Shown: one piece after another, positions 9,997 through 20,749 of the stretch
How the letters are laid out: each line of letters starts with the position of its first letter
Numbering within the stretch: position 1 is the stretch's first letter
From: Termitomyces sp. T153
Lineage: Eukaryota > Basidiomycota > Agaricomycetes > Agaricales > Lyophyllaceae
Assembly: GCA_018296165.2 (NCBI GenBank)
Contig: JACKQL020000063.1
Location: 1-64,000, forward strand
Direction: 5' to 3'
Length of the DNA stretch: 64,000 bases
Program-made: the position numbers and the translations under genes
The notes under the pieces: model-generated
Database searches by the model: none
Told to the model about the DNA's origin: nothing
What the model saw: only the letters and a program-made list of their open reading frames with translations

Positions 9997-12371
9997 CTAG
10001 TAGTTACAGTCTTCTCTGTCGATTGTCCACACGGCACATCCCATCACCTGTTGTTTAGGACAACTGCGAATAAAGTGTCCCTGCTCACCACATAGGATGC
10101 ATGCACCCTCCTTCCATTGTTTCTCCTGTGTTTTGTCTGGCACGTTGATCCACAGGCTATCCCAGATCCTGTTTGCGCATAAGGCTTCCTGGTCGTTGGC
10201 AGGGTCTGGAATGTTGTCATGGTCATCGGGGTTGATGTCCAAGGGTTCCGGGGTTTCATGGAGGTCGGCGGCATTGAGCTGGGCCAGCGGACGTTGCCCC
10301 TGGAGTGGGTTGGTGCTGGTAATCCCTCGGCCCAAGGGAAAACGAGGTACGGGGTTGGCGGGGTTAGTGGGGATTGAGGACCGAACGCCGTTGGTTGCTC
10401 TGGCCTGCCAGTTGGTGTTACCAGAGGCATTCTAGGGGGTCCAGGGTGCCGTGTTTTCGCTGCAATCTTCCCAGTAACGTTGGTCGACCTGGGTAACAAG
10501 CGCCTTGTACCCATCATAGGTGGTTTGCTTGGGTGCGAGGTGAAGGACGTCCTTGATTCATTGGGGCAGGGCACAATGGAGGGCGAATTGGAGAGTGTTG
10601 TAGTTCCAGCCGGTCTTGTAGGCTTCCCATTCGAACTGTACAATAAAGGTCATGAAGCGTTCATTGTTGCACATTTGGAGGTTGAAGAGGTGTTCCTCTG
10701 CCTCCGCTATGGTGTCAAAGACGCTGAACTTACTCAAGAATTCCTGGGTGAAAGCAAGCCAATTGGAGAGCACAGATTTGTTGGAGTCGAACTGGAGTAG
10801 CGTGGTGTAATGATTGAAGGTGATACCCTGTAAATATGACGCAGCAAAGGCCACTCATGAGCTCTCAAGTTGGAAGGTGATTGGCTTAGCTTGGAACATA
10901 GTCAGACACTGGGTTAAAAAGATTCGCCACTTCCAGGGGTCGCGGCCGGTGAAGGTTTTGGGTTTCTGGATGTCGAGCTTACCCTCCAGGGCCAGTGCAT
11001 CACGGGTATTGTCCTGTGGATTTTGAGCTCGGGGCGGGGGTCCAGCATTGTAGTAGTAATAGTAGTTGTTCCCGTTTCCATGCTGGGGGGGGGGAAGTTG
11101 TCCATCACCAGGCCCCATCCCCCAGGGGGTCCACCATTGGGTGGCCCTCCGCCGGGGGGTTGACCCACATTGCCCAGGGTGGGCTCCGGGGCCCATTGAG
11201 GGGGTCCCCCAGGGGTGGGGGGTCCGAAATAATTTGCATTGGCGGGAGGGTTAGGTAGCGGAGTGGGCGGGGGACAAGGATGGTTGGTAAGGAAGAATGG
11301 TTGGGGCGCTCCAGGACCCGTGGGCTGTTGCAGGGGGACCGGAGTGTTGGGACAGGGTGGAGGGGCATTGACACGAGGGGCACAGAGGTCGAAGTGGGGG
11401 GGTCGGTCTCGTGGAGGTCCGTTGCGTGGGGCATGCTCATTGGCGGAGTTACCAGGCTTGTTGATGTAGGAGAGAGTCTGGTTGTTGTTGTCAATGCATG
11501 GGGGCGGCCGTTGGGGGCGGGGTTTGGAGATGGCGGGCTGGTCCCAGGTTTGGAAGGCGCTGGGGACGGAGTTGGCCTGAGGGCAAGTGGAGAGGGCCAA
11601 GGTATGGGCGGCTGGTTGGTCAAACAATCCCCCCGCGGGGTTGAGGTTCCTCAAGATGCTGGAGGCCGCATTGAGTTCTTCCTGCTGACGGGGAACGGAA
11701 GGCAGGGCTTTGCTTTGTGTTCTGACGGGCTCCCCGCGTTGCACATGGAAGGAGCAGGCGGAGTCTAGAGGGTCTTTGAAGGGGTGGGGATTCGGGCTGG
11801 TGTGGATTTCTTCGACCAATGTGCGGAGTTTGTTCTGTAAGTTATTGTCAATGCCCAGGGTGCCTTGTGTAGTCTCTGGAAGGTTTCCTTGCAGATAGCG
11901 CTTGTGGAAATTGAGGAGTCGATCTGCCCAGACTTCTGGAGTCACGGAGGTGTTGGGGTAGCCTAGGTTGGTGAGGAGGGTGCGGGTGCATCTTGCAAAC
12001 TCCACGGGAGAGAGGTGGAGGAAGCGGAGGACTTTGTTGCATTGTTGGGCGTAGACTTTGACCCTTTGCTGCCTGGGAGAAGGAGGGGCTTGGGTGGGGA
12101 ATGGCATATGAGGGGGGGAATGATTGTCCATAGGCCCTGGAGGAGTCGGGGCTGCAGTGGGAACTGGGTATGTGTAGTAGTGGGCGGGGGGAAGGTAGGC
12201 AGGGTTGGGGGGTGCCATGGAATACCCCCCAGGGTACATGCAGGAGTTGTTGCCATTGGTGGAGAACACGGGAAGGCGGCGCCAGCCTGGAGGTATTTCC
12301 TGGCTGATGGAGGGGGCATAGAACGCCTGGTTGGGGTCAGGGGTCCAGTGACGAGGAATGTACTGATCCAT
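9997..12371 (-). pseudogene. Gag polyprotein with zinc knuckle, element B
   Basis: A long minus-strand reading starts at M (12,371, MDQYIPRHWTPDPNQAFY). It runs through a Pro-rich N-terminus and a helical segment (VKVYAQQCNKVLRFLHLSP). It then shifts frame near 11.2 kb into the retrotransposon gag domain (RDPWKWRIFLTQCLTMF, then YLQGITFNHYTTLL, LSNWLAFTQEFLSKF). A TGA at about 10,856 separates those two blocks. The CCHC knuckle CILCGEQGHFIRSC sits near 10,080-10,040 in a third reading segment. Capsid-type Gag assembles the particle and the knuckle binds RNA. Two or three frame breaks and the stop inactivate this copy. Confidence 0.75.
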
Positions 12372-12508
12372 GGGAGGGCCTGGGTAGAATGGGGTGTAGG
12401 AGTTTTCCAGTACCGGTCAACCATAGACATCGGTTAGGTAGCTGGCGGGGTTGTACGCAGGGTTATACGCAGACATCGAGAACGGGGTAAGGGGGAGTCT
12501 TGATATTA

Positions 12509-13448
12509 TGTCAGGTTCCGCTGATGATGGGGGCTCAGCTACACTGGCGAGTCCTTACTAGGCGGACACGATGTTCTGCGCTTATAACCAAGCGTCCAGT
12601 ATTGATGCGGAGGGACTTGCGAGGGGGAGCTAGGGGTGGTCCAAGCAAGTCCAGAGCAGCTCGGGGGCATCTAAGATCAAGTATACTTGTTGTTGAACCT
12701 GGACGGGTGTCGGAGCAAGTTCATGGGCGTGCAATTAGAATGCGGGGTAATCGGAGGCTTTGCGGTTGATGGGGGCAGAGCTGGAGGTTTGACAGGAGAT
12801 TGCCAAGATGTGAGGTGTTCCTGGGCTGAGTGGGAGTGAGGTCCGGGGTTGTCGTAGGAATGTTCAGGTCGTAGCGTGCGCGCAGAGTTTGTACTGTCAT
12901 TGGAGATAAAAGGAACTTAGGAAGACAAAGGAACTATACACGGTTGAGATGAGGCAAGACGGGACAGAGAACAGAGATAGATTCAAAACTAAAAATAGAG
13001 ACAGGGACAAGACAAAAGACAAGACATAGGAAACCGGTAAATGCAATATCAAGACTAAAGTACTAGGGGTTCTTCTACAACTTATATACCTACTACTGGG
13101 CGGCTCTGGAGGGCAGAGGAGATGGCGGCAGCTTGACAGAACTGCACGGAGTCAACGGTTGTCGGGTGCAATCTTGGAATGGGCCGCGGTGACATTCTGA
13201 TGGGATTAGTTGGAAAGCGGATCGTTCCAGGGTTGGGAAAAGCCTCGGGAGTCCAGGGGAATTCAGGGGATGCATCAACTGCTGCGGAGAAGGCGTTGGA
13301 GTTGATCAAGGAGCCATTGGAGTCTGCCAAAGAAGTGTCAAAGTTGCCCAAAGTAGGCGTGGAGGGTGGGCAAGGGTTGGGGAGTTTGGCAGAGCATTGC
13401 AGGGGGGGGCTGGGGGCAGTGTCAGGGTCTAGGGAGCAGGTCATGACA
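12509..13448 (-). repeat. 5' LTR of element B
   Basis: The + strand ends read TGTCAGGTTCC and GGTCATGACA, an inverted TGTCA/TGACA pair. The LTR is 940 bp. The borders agree with the solo copy at 29,261-30,285, which has a perfect 5 bp target duplication. The flank at 13,449 (CAAGA) is the expected duplicate of a site left of the window. No primer binding site beginning TGG is seen next to 12,509. Confidence 0.85.
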
Positions 13449-14830
13449 CAAGAAGTAAAGTCTGTCCAAGAATCAAAGGATTAGATATATCAGTGGAAAC
13501 AAGATATGAGCAAGGCAGAAGGGATGATTCTGAAAGGTCACTAGTGGTAGCATAAAGATATGCTAGCGTGGGGTTTGTCTGTGTGTTAGAATCGGTAAGT
13601 ACAATATCTTTGTCCAAATCACAAGAAGCTATACAAGTTGCTAGACCAGTTGAATGGTCATACCTGATCACAACCACTATGTTGCTATTATCTTCATTAA
13701 TGCCTTTAGTGCTGAAAACAATGGGGTGCTTCAGTCTTGAAACAAATGTTTTGGTAGTTGTTTCTTTTAGATTTACTGCATGGAAAGGTTGGGATAGTGC
13801 ACTGCATGCCAGTGTTGGGGTCCATGATTGTTATAGTGGTCTCAACATTGCTAAGAGTGTTGACCATACTTTGAGTTAAAACATCAAAAGAGCATCCAAG
13901 GAGAATGTTGTAGGCAGGAGATCATAAAACATGGATTTGGAAATACACTGTTATGCCACCAATAGTGCATGGTACATTACAAGCAAGTCCTAGTGATCTA
14001 TCCAAGGTACCATTAGCACTTTGCATATTTAAAACAATGCTGGGGTTGTAGGATAGCCCAAGATCACTAGCAATTTCTGTGGACATTGAGATGATCTGGG
14101 AACCACTGTTGTGAATGCATTCCACTTCTTCTTTGTTATTGATCAGCATCAAGATGGAATGAAGCAATTGGGAATCCTTTGCAACAGTGAGCACCACAGG
14201 CTCTTCTCCATGGGGTAGCAAATTGATGTATGCTTCAATGGGGTCAACAGATGTGAGGGGTGCCTTATCCAAGGTAAGTCCATTAGCAGTATCAGCATTG
14301 GATCCATGTGAAAACTGGGGTTCTTCAATAGCAAAAGTCAGTAAAATATCTTTGAAAATGTCACTGGGGTCCTGTATTGTGTTGGTGCTAGTGCCTACAA
14401 GCTGTTTGGGTGTAACTGCTGTCCTGAATTGATTTCTGATGTCCTGGGATATGGAGCAAAGTTTGCCAACTGATACTGTGACCTTAGTACTTAAAACCTG
14501 TTCAAAGACTGCTTTGGACTGCTCAATGTTGTAAATGAGTGGCATAGTTTGATGTGCGCCATTGTTAGGTCTATTGGGAGCAGTGAAATTCCTGTTAGCA
14601 GGAGGGGCATAGCAACCAGGGATGCCAGTGAATGGGTGGATGGAAGGCTGAGCAGTGAATTCCTTAGTGATGGGCAGTTGTTCATTAGTGATAGTACATT
14701 CAGGTGCTTTGCCTTTGTCTGCAGGCCTAGCGGCAGGAGCTGGAGTAGAATTGGCAGGGGATGAAATTGCCAAGGTATTGCTAGTCAAGGGTGCTGCCTT
14801 GAGGGTATTGTTTACTGGTTGATATGCCAT
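13449..14830 (-). pseudogene. Gag-pol junction and protease region, A3
   Basis: A minus-strand frame (14,830-13,922) begins MAYQPVNNTLK. It runs through a Pro/Ala-rich linker and YNIEQSKAVFEQVLS to a retropepsin region (EVECIHNSGSQIISMS, then DLGLSYNPS and CTIGGITVYFQIHVL). In A2 the protease motif reads HDSGSQ; here the catalytic Asp is Asn, a single G-to-A-type change. A second piece (13,677-13,449, IRYDHSTGLATCIASCD) continues pol and is cut by the B insertion. It matches A2 at about 34,510-34,740. Confidence 0.7.
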
Positions 14831-15185
14831 GCAGAGAACTTGTACACCATCAAACTTTTTGCCAGATCACCTGAGTGCAAAGAGTTTGCATTCCAAAGCC
14901 TCAATCCATCCTTCCTTGCTTAGTGCTTGGCCCATAGCAACATCCTGTTGCATTACCTCATGGATTAGCAACTGCTGCATAGCCACCTGGTCTGGGTCTG
15001 GGTTAGCATTGGAAGAGAGTCTGCCAGTAACAATTTGTCCTGGGTTAAGCCTGTGCCATTCCTCAATGTGTTCCATATATAGTTACTTGCCAAAATAGTT
15101 GGGGATCATAGCACCAGATGGTAGAATGATCTTTCCTTCAGTGTTGCAATGGATCTTACCCTGTTGAATCATTTGCTCTAGTTTC

Positions 15186-16393
15186 ATGCAAGTGCCTTGG
15201 ACCATGGTGTGACCTGTTTCCCCACAAAAGTGGCAAGTGCTATTGGCAAACTGTTGTCAAGGTTGAGCATTACTGCTGGTTAAGAGGGCTTCCAGATGTT
15301 CCAAGGCACTGACTATTGCTGTGGTTGTTGCTAATTCCAAAGTTTCCCACTTAGTCATAGGCAACAGGAGAGCAGGTGCATTAACAATTGGTCATGAAGA
15401 AGAAGTACCACTGGTGCCATTGCTGGTCTTGGTCATAGAGGTATCCATGCCCTTTAAAACCCACTTGGCACCTTCAAAGACTTGATCGACATTGTATGGG
15501 TCCTCAGGATGGTGGTCAGGAAGTGTGATTTTGAGATGGCAAATGATTTTGGACCATAGCAATGTAGGGATACCTTGTTGGAATAGGTGACATTCCTCAT
15601 TGTGGTATAGTTTGCCATTAGTGAGTAACCATCTAGCAATACATTGGAAATCCTGGTAATAGTCAGAGAACCTGCCCAAAGTCACTAAGCCAGTGTTAAA
15701 GGTTTGGTTGACAAGCTGTTTGAGGTTGCCAAGGTTATAACAAGCACTAGCATCAGCACCAGGGTACAACCTGAGCACTACTGCCTTCCATTCCTGGTAA
15801 GTGTAAGGTTGGAGAGTGTTGTTGCTGATGACAATGTTGTTGCCAAATTCAGGTAAGCCAAGCCAGGTTTCTGCCATGTCATAAGAGATGTATTGAGATG
15901 CATACTCCTTCTTCTGGGTGTCATCAGTAATGCTGCAGTCAGCAAAAAGGTATTCCAGTTCCTTAAAGTATTGGGGGAGTTTCCTAAGGTGACTCTCATC
16001 CCATTTAGGTGCAGTAGCATCATTGTGTAGTGGCATTCTAGCATGCTAAGCAGTGGGGTCATTGTTCATATTAGCAATTGTCAAAATCAGTGGTAGAAGG
16101 GGATCAACTGGCAAGGAGGGGATAGATTGGGCTTCTGGGAAGAAGATAGAGTTGGTGGGAGTTAAAGGGGAAAGGGGTGTGTCAAAAAAACTTTTGATAA
16201 AGGCACCTGGAAAATTGGCAAGGATCTTGCTAACATCACAAAGATTTCTAGTAGTTTTGAGTTTGTCAGCAAGAGGTTGAGGACAGGTTGCTGTCAAAGA
16301 GTGCTGAGGGGTCAAAAAGGAAGACTGGGGTGATTTGTTAAGGATTTCCAAGCAATGTTTTGCTTGAGCTCTAGTTTCTGGCAGAATGGTCAA
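15186..16393 (-). pseudogene. Gag with zinc knuckle, A3
   Basis: The minus-strand N-terminal reading 16,393-16,046 begins MTILPETRAQAKHCLE. The capsid part 16,036-15,392 begins MPLHNDATAPKWDESHL and includes LPQYFKELEYLFADCSI and YQEWKAVVLRLYPGAD. A stop and frame change separate the two at about 16,045. A zinc knuckle CHFCGETGHTMVQGTC (about 15,240-15,186) lies downstream after another stop. The collinear A2 gag is at 32.1-33.4 kb. The capsid frame of 214 codons is the longest intact family A gag piece in the window. Confidence 0.75.
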
Positions 16394-16423
16394 CTTCCGA
16401 TGCCCTCATAGTGGGCTCCAAAA

Positions 16424-17523
16424 TAATGTGCTCCTATGCTGCCTAGTGCCATGCAGGAAACCTAAAAAGGGAATCCAGCACTAGTCACTAGATAGGGTAG
16501 CTAGCAGTAGGAAGTTAATAGTTGAGGGCAAGTCAGTAACCATCCCAGAGAATAAGAGCAAGAGCTGTATTGAGAGGTGTAGTGCAAATGGTCACTATCC
16601 CTAGCCTAAGTTGCTAGTGACAGAAAGAAAAATGGATAAAGGCAGAAAGTGTCACTAAGACAAAGTGAACTTTTAACAGTTGGTAGAGGAGTTAAGGAGG
16701 AGAATAGAAAATGGAAGGATGGCAATAAGGAGACTGAACAAAAGACAAATGTAAACTAGTTCCTAGCCACAGTTGCTAACATTGCTAAATCAAGATAACA
16801 TGAAGGGCACCAGCTATTGGTACCACACTAAGTTGGAGTCAAAGTTGGTGAGACTTGTCGCTAAGTCATTGCCAATGAATATTGAGGGAATAGAGCAAAT
16901 GATAGAGGCAAAATTGAAATCTCAAGCTGGTAGGCTTAGAGATGAATGGGTTTGCTTTGAGGGGAGTAAGTCCAATGGAATTCTATATTGTAGTGGCTAT
17001 TTACAGGCAGTATTTATACTGTTCAAAAGTATAGTATGGGAAAGTAAGCAAATAATTCCCACTAGCAATGGCATCTGCCAAGTTGTTTATGGTTCATACA
17101 AGGCATCAATCTGTAACTAAGTTAAAAACTATAAGCAAAGTCTCTGAAGTGTAGATGCTGTTCAAGTATGTTAGTAAGCTCAACAAGAGGAATGGTAAGT
17201 AAAAAGGTATGTGTCTAGCAATATGTCCATATATGGGGGAAGAAAGCCATTTGGTTGCCAAGGGGTTGCTAGGGTTGCTAATAATCATTGTTAAGAAAGG
17301 TCTTGGCCTTACTGTTCTAGACCCAAAGTCTAGACTCCACATGATATTCCTTGTGATTGGTAAGTCTTGTAGTTGCTAAAGTCCCATGCAAAGGCTATGT
17401 CAGTCCAAACCCCAGGCTAGGCCTTGCTTGCTGAGTGTTGTGACTTGTGCCAAATTAAAGTTGTCAGCTGCTGCTAAGTCTGAAATGCCCAAATTGGTGC
17501 TCAGAGAGAACTGGGTCTTATCA
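16424..17523 (-). repeat. 5' LTR of A3
   Basis: On the + strand it runs from TAATGTGCTCC to GGGTCTTATCA (1,100 bp). The complement matches the other family A LTRs, with TGATGTGC changed to TAATGTGC. The inner flank 16,413-16,423 reads, on the minus strand, TTTTGGAGCCCAC, the presumed primer-binding region also found in A2. The outer 4 bp are CCTT; the other target duplicate lies outside the window. Confidence 0.8.
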
Positions 17524-17626
17524 CCTTATATTGGAGAGATGTTAATTGGCATGTGGAAACAGCATGAATTGACTTCACTTGTTCTAGCTGCACTGAGAGA
17601 TGTAAGTTAAAGGGTTTCATGGTTGT
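17524..17626. other. 103 bp between the LTRs of A3 and C
   Basis: No gene is seen. The last bases, GTTGT (17,622-17,626), are the left target duplicate of element C. Without C, this stretch would continue straight into 22,763 onward, so it may be the outer end of the Helitron or its flank. Confidence 0.5.
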
Positions 17627-17795
17627 TGTAAGGCTCTAATTAGCAGTTCACAATGCAACATGTTAATAGCACTCAGAATAGAATGTATATTGTAGTTGAA
17701 CAACAGCTAGTGGTATGTAGAAGACATACCTGAGAATAGAATAGACTAAGATAATGACTACTAGTAAGGGCACATGGTCATGTGTACCACAATAC
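17627..17795 (-). repeat. 3' LTR of element C
   Basis: The + strand starts TGTAAGGCTCTAATT; the inner end is about ACCACAATAC, next to the polypurine tract. It is clearly homologous to 22,577-22,762 but about 16 bp shorter, with C/T and G/A differences. Confidence 0.8.
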
Positions 17796-17934
17796 TTGCC
17801 CCCCACTTGTAAGGCAGAGGGAATTGAAAAAAAGGGTCAAGCAATCAACCAATGTGCAAACCACCCTATTTGTGTTGACCTTTTCCTTTCCCCTTAACTC
17901 ACTTGTTCTCCCTAAACTCCTAAATAGCCTCCAG

Positions 17935-18760
17935 CACATGAGGCATATCATACTCTTGTAGCCATTTGTCCTCACTGTTGTTGTACTCCTTCCATCACAC
18001 CAAGAATTCCACCACTCCACTCCTAGTTCTGTGCTCTCTCAGAACTCTCTCTATCTCCACCTCTTCCCCTGTCTCCATCTGAACCAGTGGTGGAGGCAGT
18101 TGTTTCTGGCCCAAGACCATGTCTTCATATATGGACACCAAACACAAAACATGGAACACATCATGTATAGACCAGCTGTCTGGCAAATGCAACTAGTAAG
18201 CCATATCTGAAATCTTCTGTGCAACCTTGAATGGACCAAACCTTTTGAAATCCAGCTTGTGATTCAGCCTGTCTGAGCAGAGATCTGCTTGCTCCAAGAA
18301 AACTCAATTGCCCACAACATAATCTGGAGCCTCATCTACCCACACATCATGTAAGTTTTTCATCCTTGCTGCCACCAGCCCTAACAGACCCTTCAACTCC
18401 AGCTGCACCTCCCAGACAATCTTCTTCAGCATGCTATGCAAACACTACATGCACTTCATGAAGCTGTCACACATCCAAGCAACATTGTCTGTAGATTGTG
18501 CACACAGGAAATGTACTTGCTTAGTCAACTTATCCACAACCACCTGAACCATGTTGTAGCCCTGCAAAACAGGGATTGGGGCCACATAGTTGGTGGAGAT
18601 GTGCTGCCAAGGACTATCTGGAATCTTCAGCAGTTGTAACAGACTGTGGGGCTTTGCTTGCCTAGGCTTCACACACTGGCACACCTTGTATTGTTCCACA
18701 TACTGGTGTACAAACTTGGACATGCAGGGCTAGTAATAATTGTGTGCAATGATTGCCAGT
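17935..18760 (-). pseudogene. Integrase remnant and chromodomain, element C
   Basis: The minus-strand reading 18,723-18,445 shows the zinc-binding end (KVCQCVKPRQAK) and the core start (LKIPDSPWQHISTNYV). The catalytic Asp expected in 'DFV'-type motifs appears as Asn here. The core after about 18,445 is mostly lost or scrambled. A C-terminal segment (18,192-17,995, SIHDVFHVLCLVSIYED) leads to a chromodomain, EIERVLREHRTRSGVVEFLV. After a TGA this continues WKEYNNSEDKWLQEYDM to about 17,935. The chromodomain is recognisable despite the stop at the cage Trp/Lys region. Confidence 0.7.
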
Positions 18761-19049
18761 GAGTTTGCCTGTCTTGGATGCCCTGCTGGAATCAAATCAT
18801 GGTATAACTGTAGGATATGATACTTTACTTTCTTGTTGTCTGGCATATACACCAATCCCCATAAACAAATGATACCCCCCTCCACCACAAACTCTCACAA
18901 GTGTGACTTCACCAATACTGAGGCCTTGGTGAGATTGAGGATCTGTGTGAGTTTTGGGTCCTATGGGGTTGCCATCCTGATCAGTTCCATAATACCACTA
19001 TCAGCCAAGATCCTTTGTGCTGCTGCCACTCTTGCCACCACCTCAAACT

Positions 19050-20385
19050 GCCCACACCTCTCCAACTGCACCACCACACCCTGCTCCACCACCTGTTCCA
19101 GTAACAGCAGTGTCTCTTGGGCATTATTCTACTCCTTCAATAGCACTTCATGATCTGAGCAGCACAACAGCCCATCTGGCCCTGCACTGAGGCACCCAGG
19201 CCTATGGTGAATTTTGGAGACAAACCTATTTAAAACCAAGCTCCATTGTGCCTAATGTTGTGTGAGATTCCTCACTGTCATAAAGTACTCCAAAATCTGA
19301 TGATCTGAAAAAACATTGACAGAGAATGGACTCTCTTCTAGGTATGGGTGCCAGACCTCAAAGGCCCACACCACTCACAGGAGCTCCTTGTCATGAACAT
19401 TGGAGTTCTGCTCTACTGGCTGCATCAACTTGGTAAAAAAAGGCTACAGGGTGCCAGTTGCCATCACATCCCTTTTGAGACAATACTGCACCTACCACAA
19501 AATTTGATATGTCTGCCTCCACATAAAAATGTACTGCCATGTCTGGCATCATGAGCATTGGTGCCTGAAAAAATGCTGCCTTCAACCCATCAAACACCCA
19601 CTGTTTTGCCACCTCCCACCTCCATGCACAACCCTTCCTCTTCAACTCCTCCAACAGCATTGTTAACACTGCATAGTCTTCCACAAAATAGCAGTAAAAA
19701 TTAGTAAAACCTAAAAACTGGTTGATATGTTGTATGTTATGTGGCATCAGCCAATCCATGACACCACTAACCTTCACAGAGTCCATGCCCACCCATCCAG
19801 ATGAAATCTTCAAGCCCAAATAGTCAACCTCCTCTGTTCTGAAGTAACACTTCTCCAGTTTCAGGAAAAGATCAGCCTGTTGTAGGTACTGCAGGATCTT
19901 CCAAATGTGCTTATTGTGTAATGCTGGGTCCTCTGAAAGGATGATAATATTGTCCAGGTAGAGGACCATGTAGACATCAAGTCATGAAAAAGATCATTGA
20001 TCATATGTTAGAAAGCTGCTGTTATATTGTGCAATCCAAACTGCATTACCAAGAATTTGAACTGACCATACCTCATTCAGAAGGAAGTCTTCTACTTGTT
20101 GCTCTCATGCACATGCACATTGTAGTAACCCCACCACATATCCAATGTTCTGAACACCTTTGCTGCCTTCAGTCTGTCTAGGAGCTCATTTATCAATGGA
20201 ATTAAGTACATGTCTGGCTTTGTTATGGCATTCATAGCATGAAAGTTGACAACCAGGTGCAAGCTACCATTCTTCTTCTTTACAAAGAAGACAAGAGCCC
20301 CACACAGTGCACTGGACTGCCAGATGTACTCCTTTGCTAAGTTGTCATTGACAAACTTCTGCAAGGCCTGCAACTCCACCAGCAC
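19050..20385 (-). pseudogene. Reverse transcriptase and RNase H remnant, element C
   Basis: On the minus strand, 20,385-20,092 contains the fingers (VKKKNGSLHLVVNFHAMN, RTLDMWWGYYNVHV). The frame 19,969-19,391 contains VLYLDNIIILSED, where the YLDD box has become YLDN, then DYLGLKISSGWVGMD and the start of RNase H (FYVEADISNFVVGAVLS). The rest of RNase H (to about 19,050) is broken by stops. Loss of the second catalytic Asp alone should abolish polymerase activity. Confidence 0.75.
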
Positions 20386-20749
20386 CAGTTGGTACAGCTT
20401 GCCTAGAGTAGGAACATCTCCCCATTGACCAAATCAATGCCCAGGTCATATTTGGTGTGTGCTGGCAACCTCTCAGGCCTTCTTTTGTCAAACACATCCA
20501 GGAAATTATAAGACTCCACTGGTACCATCTTCTCCACTGTTTTCTCCTACCTACCCTGCCTCCTGCTCTCCTCTTTTGCCAACACCTGTGAAAACTCCAC
20601 CCCACCACCCCCTGGACCTCCAACAGTCAAGGATTCCCCAGACCCTGCACTGACTTCAAGTCCCATTACTGCTCAAAACACACTGCCCCCTCCTTGCCTG
20701 AACCCATCTCTGCCCACCATGCCAGCTCCCCACCAATTGCTGCCCCCAC

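Larger units (their letters stand above)
4002..13448 (-). mobile_element. Family B chromodomain Ty3/gypsy element (minus strand, 3' LTR outside)
   Basis: On the minus strand this reads 5' LTR (13,448-12,509), gag, two protease-like domains, reverse transcriptase, RNase H, integrase, chromodomain, then a convergent gene on the plus strand. The 3' LTR is missing because A1 interrupts the element at 4001/4002. B is GC-rich with ordinary CpG content, so it looks younger than C or D. It landed in A3: the bases beyond its LTR (CAAGA, 13,449-13,453) continue the A3 pol sequence seen intact near 34,720-34,740. Scattered frameshifts and stops, including one in the chromodomain, make it probably inactive. 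Confidence 0.85.
13449..17523 (-). mobile_element. Family A retrotransposon A3 (5' half, minus strand)
   Basis: On the minus strand this is the 5' LTR (17,523-16,424), primer-binding region, gag, and the start of pol down to the point where B inserted (13,448/13,449). The remaining pol, convergent gene and 3' LTR should lie left of the window, beyond B. Compared with A2 it has more gag reading frame but fewer CpGs. Confidence 0.85.

Noticed and set aside
10995..12437. Gly/Trp-rich plus-strand frames at 11.0-12.4 kb
   Set aside because: They are complements of the Pro-rich gag of B.
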